Shown here one piece after another: positions 1 through 5,924 of a stretch of 5,981 bases of DNA (position 1 is its first letter; each line of letters opens with the position of its first letter). This stretch comes from an uncultured Lachnospiraceae bacterium (lineage in GTDB: Bacteria > Bacillota > Clostridia > Lachnospirales > Lachnospiraceae), in the NCBI GenBank assembly GCA_902782815.1, contig CACZOS010000237.1:1-5981 (forward strand), given 5' to 3'. Below the pieces are notes generated by a model, which was not told where the DNA came from, did not search any database, and saw nothing but the letters and a program-made list of their open reading frames with translations. A program made the translations under genes and the position numbers.

Positions 1-168
1 CGTATATTCAATTCCATCGAATGTTGCTTTCACTTTCACGCGGCCTTTTCCAAATTCCTGCCGGATATCCCATGGAAAAGCAACATAGGCTCCTCCGCCG
101 TCTGAGTTTTCATGTAATACAGCATCATATTCATACGTTCCGGATTCGTTCCTCTCAATCACAGGCAT
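1..168 (-). CDS. DUF1905 domain protein, N-terminal part
   Basis: Leftward gene cut by the window edge; the 56 visible codons begin at ATG 168-166. The start is supported by AAAGGAG ending about 6 bases before the ATG. Residues 12-56 match the start of DUF1905 as I know it: a short beta strand (TYEYDAVLHE), an aromatic/proline pair in AYVAFPWDIR (28-36), then FGKGRVKVKATFDG (39-52), the hallmark of the family. DUF1905 proteins are small cytoplasmic beta-barrel proteins, sometimes followed by a YdeI/OmdA-like C-terminal segment; their biochemical role is not established. The frame stays open for about 38 codons upstream of the ATG but contains no ATG, GTG or TTG, so the proposed start is the first usable one. 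A possible -10 (TATGAT, minus strand, near 215) lacks a good -35. Family call is firm; function unknown. Confidence 0.85.
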   Translation of the reverse strand, partial: MPVIERNESGTYEYDAVLHENSDGGGAYVAFPWDIRQEFGKGRVKVKATFDGIEYT

Positions 169-749
169 ACAGATCTCCTTTGCATCCTTCCATTTGCCGG
201 ACTGCAGCCTTATCCGATCATACTTGCTGCTCGTTCCTTCAACAGAATTGACGGTCTGTTCTGATCTCTCTGGTTCTTCTCAGCCGATATGTGTCAGAAA
301 GCAAAACGCTGAGACGCTGTTTTCTGTGCGCAGTATTTCCGCGATTGTCGGTTCATCCTATCCGTATCCGGCAAAAACCCATAAATATTCATCATGGTAC
401 GACTCCGCACAAATCAAAAATAGCGCAAAGAAAAAAAATGTCAATTGCCCGCTTTGGATTTTCGCATCATTCCGCATTTTTCCCGGACAGAGGCTGTTCC
501 GCCGAATGATCTGTTATGAAAGGCCCCTGGTCTTCAGGAAACGGTTTGCATCTTTGAGGATTGAATCCGCCGCTTCTCAGAAATTGCGGAAGCAGGCGGC
601 CGCCATACCAGCCGGGATGGTATCATAACTATGGTTAATATCCTGCCGGCTGAAAGTGCAGAGCATATTTTTGAAAAAGAAAAACCGGTGACGGTTCTGG
701 AAAGCAAGACGCAGTTATTGGTGCAATTCAATGATTCCCCTCTCAGGAG

Positions 750-771
750 TGCCGCTTTTCAGGAGGCGGCA
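750..771. repeat. GC-rich dyad over the -35 of the dipeptidase promoter
   Basis: TGCCGC at 750-755 is inverted as GCGGCA at 766-771 with a 10-base loop. The proposed -35 (756-761) lies at the start of the loop, so the dyad could be a regulator site or a hairpin. No T tract follows, so it is unlikely to be a terminator for rightward transcription. A six-base arm can arise by chance. Confidence 0.3.
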
Positions 772-783
772 ATTTCGTATAAT
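756..783 (+). promoter_or_regulatory. Probable sigma-A promoter of the dipeptidase gene
   Basis: A perfect -10 TATAAT sits at 778-783 with a weaker -35 TTTTCA at 756-761, spacer 16. Transcription would begin near 790 and leave a leader of about 55 bases before the ATG at 845. It is the best -10 in the region and faces the only real rightward gene. Confidence 0.55.
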
Positions 784-844
784 AGCAGGTGCAGAAATCA
801 GGATTTGTCGAACAAAAGCACCAGAAGAAAAGGAGATATCGCAT

Positions 845-2308
845 ATGCTGAAAAAGATGACTGCTGTTCTTCTTGTTCTTGCAGTCCTGCCGGCAGGGGC
901 CTTTGCGTGTACGGCGATCTATATCGGATCAAACCTGACCGCTGATGGAAGCACGGTCTTTGCACGTCTGGAGGAGTATACCTCTGACGAAGGATGGCCG
1001 AAGCTCTTTGACGCATTTCCTGAAGGGGCCCACAGGGCCGGAGAAATTTATACGGGCTGTTATGGGTTCACCTGGACTTTCACCCATGACAGCTATGGCT
1101 ATACGGCGTTCTGCGACAACAATTCCCTGGGTGTCTGTCCGGATTGTGAAGGGACACATGCACATACTCCCTATCAGGCGGGCGGGACGAACAGCAGAGG
1201 CGTAAGCGTTACGGCAACAGAAACGCTTATAGGAAAGGAAGCAGTCAAAGCGATCGATCCGTATAACACGGAAACGGGGATTGAAGAAGCTGAGATTCCA
1301 ACCATTTTGCTGAGTGAAGCATCCTCTGCCCATGAAGCGATGCTGCTGCTTACTTCCATCTATGCAAACGCAGGAACATATGGGGCAGGGAGTGTGATCG
1401 TGGGCGACAGTAATGAGGTCTGGTACATTGAGAACCATAGCGGCAGTCAGTATATAGCGGTCAGGCTGAACACAGACCTGGTATTCGTTTGCCCAAACAT
1501 TTCTGCAATCGGACTTACAGACTTGAATGATACAGAGAATGTGGTTGCGTCCGACGGATTGATTGAAACCGCAGTCCGGGCAGGTACATTTGTTGGAGAT
1601 GCGCAGGCAGGTCTGATTGATTATGCGGCTTCCTACGACAATGCCCCCGATTCGACTTATTGTCGGCTGAGCGCGGGGTTGAATGCTCTTTTCGGAGAGA
1701 ATGTGTATCCTGAGGCTCTGACGTCATCCGGGATTGAAGGAAGCGCATTCAGGATTTCCAACGTGAATTTGGAAGGTAAGACCGTTCCCCCGTATGCGAA
1801 TATCCGGATGAAAGGGAAAGCGAGCATCAGAGATGTAATGGCGTTCTTTCAGCATGAGCCGATCAGCAGGCAGAGGAGCCTGGAGACACATATCTTTCAG
1901 ATCAGTGACAATACGGTTCATGGCACAGTGGAATGGGTATCGATGGCGGATGACCGGAGCAATGTATTTGTGCCCTATTATCCGATGGCAACAACTGAAG
2001 TATTCAGACATTTCCATGCGGAGACCGCCATGCCGGAGCATACTTCGGAAAGACCCGCTGAAGGTCTGTGCTACAGAATGGAAAACGGAACCTGGGGGAT
2101 TTATCCGGATGGCTGGAGGAATTCTTGGTATTGGGTGTTTTCCATGCTTGAACACATCGCCCGGGACGATGAAGCCACAGCGGTTTATATCAGGGAGAGA
2201 ATGGATGCATTGCAGGATACAATCTGCGCATCCGGAGCGATGGGGAATCCTGCCGCGGAGATCTGTTGGCAGACAGCACTGGATCTTTTATCTGAATTCG
2301 GCAGATAG
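845..2308 (+). CDS. Secreted C69 family dipeptidase (Ntn hydrolase)
   Basis: This 487-residue protein is a peptidase family C69 dipeptidase, which cleaves dipeptides (and in some members other amide bonds) using an N-terminal cysteine exposed by processing. The start ATG 845 is chosen because AGGAGA precedes it by 8 bases and because it opens a signal peptide: Lys-Lys at 3-4, a hydrophobic run at 6-15, then PAGAFA before Cys22. Cys22 begins ACTAIYIGSNLTADGSTVFA (21-40), the family's nucleophile region with the DGST signature. Also visible are the GVSVTATETLIG strand (119-130), GAGSVIVGDSNEVWYIEN (180-197) and a C-terminal helical half, all consistent with a full-length member. Cleavage after AFA would leave Cys22 as the amino terminus; Phe at -2 argues against lipidation. 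An exported enzyme would act at the cell surface or outside the cell on peptides. No terminator is seen behind it, so transcription may run into the regulator relic and the tfoX-like gene. Exact substrate unknown. Confidence 0.9.
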   Translation: MLKKMTAVLLVLAVLPAGAFACTAIYIGSNLTADGSTVFARLEEYTSDEGWPKLFDAFPEGAHRAGEIYTGCYGFTWTFTHDSYGYTAFCDNNSLGVCPDCEGTHAHTPYQAGGTNSRGVSVTATETLIGKEAVKAIDPYNTETGIEEAEIPTILLSEASSAHEAMLLLTSIYANAGTYGAGSVIVGDSNEVWYIENHSGSQYIAVRLNTDLVFVCPNISAIGLTDLNDTENVVASDGLIETAVRAGTFVGDAQAGLIDYAASYDNAPDSTYCRLSAGLNALFGENVYPEALTSSGIEGSAFRISNVNLEGKTVPPYANIRMKGKASIRDVMAFFQHEPISRQRSLETHIFQISDNTVHGTVEWVSMADDRSNVFVPYYPMATTEVFRHFHAETAMPEHTSERPAEGLCYRMENGTWGIYPDGWRNSWYWVFSMLEHIARDDEATAVYIRERMDALQDTICASGAMGNPAAEICWQTALDLLSEFGR

Positions 2309-2349
2309 AACCGGGAATTTACGCTCGCCAGTCCAGTTTTTCAAGCTGA

Positions 2350-2807
2350 CCGGAGGCAAACATAAAGCTGATCGAAAAAGGAATACGAAGTCTGGCAGCT
2401 GTACAGATGATTGTCCCGCGCTACGAGGATGAAGGTATGCTCTCAAGCATGATGGCCGAGAGCAAGATACCGCTGATCCCCGAAGATTCCTGCCTGGCAG
2501 CGGCAGCATTTCTGGACAAGGAGTACACGGAAGAGAATGCGGAGAGCATGGTCTCCACGACCGTCAAAGGAACTTATAAGGATACGGAACAAGTGAAGCT
2601 TAAAACACTTCCGGCAGTCAAGGCAGCCTACTGCGTGATCAAGGGAAGCTATGCTCAAATGGGAGAATCAGCTGCCGCCGTAGCCTCACGGGTCAATGAA
2701 AACGGATATCAGGAGAACGGTCCCATGGTCAACATTTACCGCGTCAGTCCCAACGAGACCCGGAATCCGGATGGATATATGACGGACTTTTTTCCCCGGT
2801 CGAATAA
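2350..2807 (+). pseudogene. Relic of a MerR/AraC-type regulator: GyrI-like effector domain only
   Basis: The frame begins after a TGA at 2347-2349. Its translation reads as the effector-binding (GyrI-like/SRPBCC) domain found at the C-terminus of MerR and AraC regulators: the first strand NIKLIEKGIRSLAAVQ runs into MIVPRYEDEGML, then HIS-free core, KGTY (about 54 residues after Met 2407), IKGSYAQMGE, and the ending MVNIYRVSPNETRNPDGY. Nothing like the N-terminal helix-turn-helix is present; only 41 bases lie between the dipeptidase stop and the relic. At the end the frame turns from TDFF into unrelated residues at a run of T and C (2788-2797); one added base there would give the sequence S-P-V-E then TAA at 2805-2807, close to the usual family end. 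ATG 2407 has no ribosome site and would remove the first strand. I therefore read it as a truncated, frameshifted regulator gene. The alternative is a free-standing GyrI-like protein with an unusual start. Confidence 0.65.
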
Positions 2808-2863
2808 TGGAAGATCGCTCATGGCGCACGGAATTCCCGGGCGTCTTCATAAGGAGGAAGATC

Positions 2864-3181
2864 ATGGCATCAAGCAAAGAATACCTGGAGTTCATCCTGG
2901 AACAGCTTTCAGGGGTTGATGGAATCACCCATAAGCAGATGATGGGAGAATATATCCTGTATTTGAACGGCAGGATCATCGGCGGTATTTATGATGATCG
3001 TTTCCTGGTCAAGCCGACCAAATCAGCAAGAGCGATGATGCCGGACGCTGATTCGGAGCTTCCATATGAAGGCGCAAAAGAAATGCTGTTGGTTGACAAT
3101 GTCGACAGCAGATATTTCCTGACACAGCTGCTGACGGCAATGTATGACGAGCTGCCTGCTCCGAAACCGAAGAAAAGATAA
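2864..3181 (+). CDS. TfoX/Sxy N-terminal domain protein
   Basis: A 105-residue cytoplasmic protein made of a single TfoX N-terminal domain. In proteobacteria TfoX/Sxy regulates competence genes, but single-domain Bacillota members have no proven role, so I assign only the family. The family pattern is visible: an opening helix (SKEYLEFILEQL, 4-15), HKQMMGEYILYLNGRIIGGI (23-42) corresponding to the RRMFGGYGLYxDGxxFALI region, then YDDRFLVKPT (43-52), LPYEG (66-70) and a closing helix RYFLTQLLTAMYDELP. The tail is Pro/Lys rich. The start is fixed by AAGGAGG 6 bases before ATG 2864. An upstream in-frame ATG at 2807 would add 19 residues unlike the family, so it is not used. It follows the regulator relic by 56 bases and ends 8 bases before a strong hairpin. 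Confidence 0.85.
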   Translation: MASSKEYLEFILEQLSGVDGITHKQMMGEYILYLNGRIIGGIYDDRFLVKPTKSARAMMPDADSELPYEGAKEMLLVDNVDSRYFLTQLLTAMYDELPAPKPKKR

Positions 3182-3188
3182 GACGAAA

Positions 3189-3231
3189 AATGGCATCCTG
3201 CTCACTCACCGCGAGTTTTCAGGGTGCCATT
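3189..3231. terminator. Bidirectional hairpin terminator between convergent genes
   Basis: AATGGCATCCTG (3189-3200) pairs with CAGGGTGCCATT (3220-3231); the single mismatch becomes a G-U pair in one transcript. The loop is 19 bases. On the minus strand the hairpin is followed by a run of five T, so it fits best as the end of the leftward sirtuin transcript. For the rightward tfoX-like gene it starts 8 bases after the stop but lacks a good T tract. Confidence 0.75.
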
Positions 3232-3404
3232 CTGTATTCCTGTCCCAGGAGATTTGCATCAATTTTCAAAAATGCGTCGATTTGTGAGTTTCGTTGGTTT
3301 GTTTCAAAGCCGGCAGTTTTTTTCTGTGGCCAGAGCAGCTTTGATATGCAGCCTGTCGGTCTGATACTGCTGGTAACTCTCTTATTCCTTATACGATATC
3401 TGCT

Positions 3405-4412
3405 TCATGGCAGCTTCATGTTATCTGAGCAAAGGAACTCGAGTATATCCCCGGCATCTCCATCGATGCAAATGGATTGACCCTCAATCTGTTTCGGGCA
3501 AAATGCTGCATCATAGTTCAGACAGGCGTACACGGCTTTCGGGTTCTCCGCCGTCACCGCCCAGAAGGGATATTTTATGATGACGGGTGTATTGGCACCA
3601 ACTCCAATCTCCAGATAGAGCGTATGAAGATTTTTGTGTATGCGGATAAAGTCGGCGTAGGCAGCGGCTGCTTCATACCAGCCTTCATCTTCGACAAACG
3701 AATCATCCGCACGCAGATTCATGATTATGTCTGAGCCGTCGTCCGGGCATTTTGGAATCAGAGCTGTCGGTATTCTCATGGAAACACCGCCCTGAGGGAT
3801 TTGAAATACTCCTGCGGAATCTCTGACAAAACCCTGTGCCTGCATCGCCTGCATGACCCATTCCCTGTTGTCATAGGTCTTCTGAATTGCCGGATTTACA
3901 CTCTGGAACAGGCCATAGTCACCCTGCGTATAAAAAAGGCGCTTTTTATCGAAGCCCGCCCGCTGGAACTGATGATCCACATTTGTGGTAATAACAAAGT
4001 AATCCTTGTCTTGCACCAGCGCCCGCAGCTTCTGGTAAGCCGGCTTTGGCGCATCAATATAGCGGTTGTAATAGATATGCCGTGCCCACCAGGCCCACCG
4101 CGTCTCATTATCAGGAAAAGGATAAAAACCGCCGGAATAGATATCACTGATGCCGAACCGGGCAGCAAAGTCACCGAAATACTTATCAAAACGCTCCCCG
4201 GAATACGTCAGCCCTGCAGCCGTTGACAATCCGGCTCCCGCACCGATCACGATGTCATCCACACTCTGGATTTCCTTCTTCAGCCGGATGATCTGCTCAT
4301 CCCTGGTGCCAGTTCCGACAGATAATCCAGGATGAAATGACCGGACGGCTGATAATCCTTTCTGAATCATCTCCAGATAGCCGTTTGGCCTGTTAGCATA
4401 ATTGCTGCTCAT
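3405..4412 (-). CDS. Macrodomain-linked sirtuin (class M), protein ADP-ribosyltransferase
   Basis: A 335-residue Sir2-fold protein. Class M sirtuins (SirTM) use NAD+ to mono-ADP-ribosylate a partner protein rather than deacetylate; in Streptococcus pyogenes and Staphylococcus aureus the target is a lipoylated GcvH-like protein. Visible motifs: the NAD-binding GAGAGLSTAAG (57-67), TTNVDHQF (142-149) with the conserved Asn and Asp, and QGDYG (163-167), where Gln163 stands in place of the deacetylase catalytic His, the hallmark of SirTM. EIGVGANTPVIIKYPFW (268-284) matches the family's C-terminal core. The usual zinc ribbon is reduced to KCPDDG (221-226), with no second Cys nearby. It overlaps the macrodomain gene by 20 bases, so the two are translationally coupled. 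ATG 4412 has GAGGA 11 bases upstream and gives the natural-looking start MSSNYANRP; ATG 4442 would add ten basic residues and is the alternative. Directly after the stop is an odd repeat (see findings). Confidence 0.92.
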   Translation of the reverse strand: MSSNYANRPNGYLEMIQKGLSAVRSFHPGLSVGTGTRDEQIIRLKKEIQSVDDIVIGAGAGLSTAAGLTYSGERFDKYFGDFAARFGISDIYSGGFYPFPDNETRWAWWARHIYYNRYIDAPKPAYQKLRALVQDKDYFVITTNVDHQFQRAGFDKKRLFYTQGDYGLFQSVNPAIQKTYDNREWVMQAMQAQGFVRDSAGVFQIPQGGVSMRIPTALIPKCPDDGSDIIMNLRADDSFVEDEGWYEAAAAYADFIRIHKNLHTLYLEIGVGANTPVIIKYPFWAVTAENPKAVYACLNYDAAFCPKQIEGQSICIDGDAGDILEFLCSDNMKLP

Positions 4413-5199
4413 AGTATGTTTTGTCCTCGTTTTTGAAAACATTGAAGATCACTCTTTCCATTGTGCCCGGATGTTGGGAAAGCCAATTTGTCACTGTCTT
4501 TACCGCGATCTCTGCGGCTTTCTTGTTTGGAAAACAGAACACTCCCGTGGAAATGCAACAGAAAGCCACAGATTTCAGTCCGTTCTCAAGACACATATCG
4601 AGGGTATTCTGATAACAGTCCGCCAGATCCTTTTCCAGTTCCGTTGTCAAACCGCTTTGGACAATAGGCCCGACAATGTGAATGACCTTTTTCGCCGGAA
4701 GGTTATACGCATCTGTCAGCATCGGCACTGCCGTTGGCTGTTCATAATCACTGCCATAACGGATACGGAGCTGATTCATCTGACGGGCACATTCGGCACG
4801 AAGCTGTACTCCCGCAAAGGTGTGGATGCAGTTGTCAATGCAGGTGTGCATCGGAACAAAGCAGCCAAGCATCTGCGAATTGGCGGCATTCACAATGACA
4901 TCCACGGCAAGTCTCGTAATATCGCCTTGCCAGATTGACAGGCTGTCTCTGATTTCCGGAATATCCGCAAGCTCTACGATTCCTTTTTCCCGGATACGTT
5001 CCTGCAGATAATCATCCTGTACAGAAAGAATCGGATCACCCAAATTCTTAGGCATTCGGATATTCATAAGGGAACGGAGAAAGCGGCGTTTTCCTGCCGT
5101 ATCATCCGGTGTCCGCATATCTTTATACTGAACAGAATCGGTTTTGAATTCCTCTACCAGATAATCCAGCCGCTGATCCTGCGTCATTGTTTCTTTCAT
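4393..5199 (-). CDS. Zn-dependent macrodomain protein, ADP-ribosyl hydrolase
   Basis: A 268-residue cytoplasmic protein with an N-terminal helical segment (1-80) and a macrodomain (about 85-265). It belongs to the SirTM-linked zinc macrodomains, which remove ADP-ribose from the protein modified by the sirtuin. Motifs: IWQGDITRLAVDVIVNAANS (89-108), the adenosine and ribose pocket; MLGCFVPMHTCIDN (110-123), whose Cys113, His118 and Cys120 match the zinc site special to this subclass; IHTFAG (125-130); AYNLPAKKVIHIVGPIV (164-180); and the phosphate loop STGVFCFP (217-224), followed by FNVF. Length agrees with the family. The start ATG 5199 has GAGAAGG 7 bases upstream, within the last codons of the iron-sulfur relic, which ends only 4 bases earlier. 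So expression needs a promoter above the relic. The SirTM start lies inside its 3' end. Confidence 0.93.
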   Translation of the reverse strand: MKETMTQDQRLDYLVEEFKTDSVQYKDMRTPDDTAGKRRFLRSLMNIRMPKNLGDPILSVQDDYLQERIREKGIVELADIPEIRDSLSIWQGDITRLAVDVIVNAANSQMLGCFVPMHTCIDNCIHTFAGVQLRAECARQMNQLRIRYGSDYEQPTAVPMLTDAYNLPAKKVIHIVGPIVQSGLTTELEKDLADCYQNTLDMCLENGLKSVAFCCISTGVFCFPNKKAAEIAVKTVTNWLSQHPGTMERVIFNVFKNEDKTYYEQQLC

Positions 5200-5203
5200 A
5201 TGT

Positions 5204-5494
5204 CTACCTTCTCTCCACCGCTCTCACGGGACATGCTTCCATACAATTCCCGCAGTACAAGCAATGCAGCTGCTCAATTTTGAGGTATGCCGTCCGTCTT
5301 GATGGAGCTTTGCGGACAGACTTCCACAAGGCTGCCGCAGCCGATGCAGGAGTCTGTAACGAAATATCCTTCCGTTTTGCTTTCCGTTCCACCGAAGGCA
5401 AAAGATGTATTTTCCTGCTGCCGCTGATGCGGTAATGTCGTTTACTTGTGTCCCGATATATCATTTTGGTTCCGCATTGTGGACAAACCGGCAT
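5204..5494 (-). pseudogene. Decayed 2x[4Fe-4S] ferredoxin-type gene
   Basis: Three blocks of one protein are spread over two frames. The C-terminal block LHCLYCGNCMEACPVRAVERR, just before the TAG at 5206-5204, is an intact [4Fe-4S] motif (CxxCxxCxxxCP). The upstream motif lies in another frame (about 5441-5274): TTLPHQRQQENTSFAFGG, then YFVTDSCIGCGSLVEVCPQ, ending at TGA 5276-5274. The frame must change near 5285 to join them, and again near 5440 to join the upstream MPVCPQCGTKMIYRDTSKR at 5494. The first motif also has Leu where the third Cys should be, so that cluster is damaged independently of the frame. The FAFGG-before-ferredoxin order resembles pyridoxamine-phosphate-oxidase-like flavin proteins with a C-terminal 2x[4Fe-4S] tail, but no flavin domain survives upstream. 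It was probably the first gene of the macrodomain/sirtuin operon. Sequencing error could explain the shifts, not the lost Cys. Confidence 0.75.
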
Positions 5495-5529
5495 TTCTCT
5501 GTCCGAAAAATAAAAAGCGTTTTCTTTTC

Positions 5530-5557
5530 TTTACTATCAATATCATAGTGTTATAAT
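5530..5557 (+). promoter_or_regulatory. Plus-strand extended -10 promoter with no clear gene behind it
   Basis: TGTTATAAT at 5549-5557 is a perfect extended -10. The -35 TTTACT (5530-5535, spacer 16) matches four of six positions. A transcript would start near 5564 and run rightward through both dyads. On the minus strand the same bases read TATAAC (5555-5550) with TTTGTC 16 bases upstream, so a leftward promoter for the operon could overlap it face to face. Confidence 0.4.
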
Positions 5558-5578
5558 GACCACCTCTTTTTGACAAAA

Positions 5579-5621
5579 TTCCAGGAGGTACGGTTTGGGG
5601 CATTTGTACATTGCCCTGGAA
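5579..5621. repeat. Inverted repeat TTCCAGG/CCTGGAA
   Basis: TTCCAGG (5579-5585) and CCTGGAA (5615-5621) are perfect seven-base inverted arms around 29 bases. On the plus strand a T/C-rich stretch follows the right arm, so it might be a weak terminator or attenuator for the plus-strand promoter just upstream, or a spaced regulator site. The arms are short and the loop long. Confidence 0.3.
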
Positions 5622-5631
5622 CTTTTCCTTT

Positions 5632-5658
5632 CTGTAAACTGTTTTGAACAGTATACAG
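5632..5658. promoter_or_regulatory. 27-base palindrome, probable repressor operator
   Basis: CTGTAAACTGTT (5632-5643) is inverted as AACAGTATACAG (5647-5658) around the centre TTG; only one of twelve pairs fails. The inner ACTGTT/AACAGT arms are perfect. The size and two-fold symmetry suit a dimeric TetR- or MarR-like repressor. It overlaps a minus-strand TATACT and lies about 140 bases above the iron-sulfur relic, in position to control the leftward operon. No regulator gene is seen beside it. Confidence 0.55.
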
Positions 5659-5924
5659 ATCAATTAAACATCAATTGACGAAAGCAGAAACACTTTAACT
5701 TCTGACTATGCCACCTTATTTCATTTATCGCAGACAGTTTGCTTCCTTTGGCTCATACAACACTGAGATGAAGTCTTTCTTTTGGTGGTACAAGCAGCAG
5801 ACAGGCTAGGAGGAAATAAGATTGATACCCATTCCTGTGCCTGTTCGCTAATTAGGCTTTAGGAACATATCCACTGATTTTTGCCGTTTTTTCCGTTAGC
5901 GAAAACATATCAACAAGCCGGAAT

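Larger units (their letters stand above)
169..844. other. Divergent intergenic region without a gene
   Basis: This 676-base region separates the leftward DUF1905 gene from the rightward dipeptidase. Open frames exist on both strands (for example 194-628 and 631-945, plus), but their translations are rich in Arg, Ser, Cys and His, show no recognisable domain and lack ribosome sites, so I do not call them. It holds an imperfect 9-base stem at 295-303/318-326 without a T tract, a small hairpin ATACCA/TGGTAT at 605-623, and the dipeptidase promoter and dyad listed separately. The length is large for a bacterial divergent spacer and may include decayed sequence I cannot recognise. Confidence 0.5.
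5495..5924. other. Region without a convincing gene, upstream of the sirtuin operon
   Basis: About 430 AT-rich bases carry no recognised protein. A 33-codon plus-strand frame at 5708-5809 (aromatic-rich, no ribosome site) and a leftward frame 5663-5442 have no family features. An isolated AGGAGG at 5808-5813 is followed only by a nine-residue frame from TTG. Leftward transcription into the relic and the macrodomain/sirtuin genes should start here. The promoter-like elements and dyads listed separately are the supportable content; parts may be remains of a lost flavin-domain gene. Confidence 0.5.

Noticed and set aside
295..326. Stem of nine pairs as a terminator or riboswitch
   Set aside because: One pair is a wobble, no T tract follows on either strand and no known riboswitch core is visible.
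731..844. Earlier start of the dipeptidase at 731
   Set aside because: It would bury the signal peptide behind 38 basic residues and lies upstream of the promoter; ATG 845 has an excellent ribosome site.
194..945. Overlapping plus-strand frames of 144 and 104 codons upstream of the dipeptidase
   Set aside because: No ribosome site, no recognisable domain, composition unlike the real genes, and the second runs into the signal-peptide codons of the dipeptidase in another frame.
2807..2863. Longer tfoX-like protein starting at 2807
   Set aside because: The added 19 residues do not fit the family, and the AAGGAGG at 2851-2857 fixes the start at 2864.
3190..3480. 96-codon plus-strand frame downstream of the tfoX-like gene
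   Set aside because: It starts inside the terminator hairpin, lacks a ribosome site and overlaps the end of the sirtuin gene.
5442..5663. 73-codon leftward frame above the iron-sulfur relic
   Set aside because: It crosses the palindrome and promoter elements and shows no domain; it overlaps the relic in a third frame.
5708..5809. 33-codon plus-strand frame, aromatic rich
   Set aside because: No ribosome site and no family features; too short to support without conservation data.
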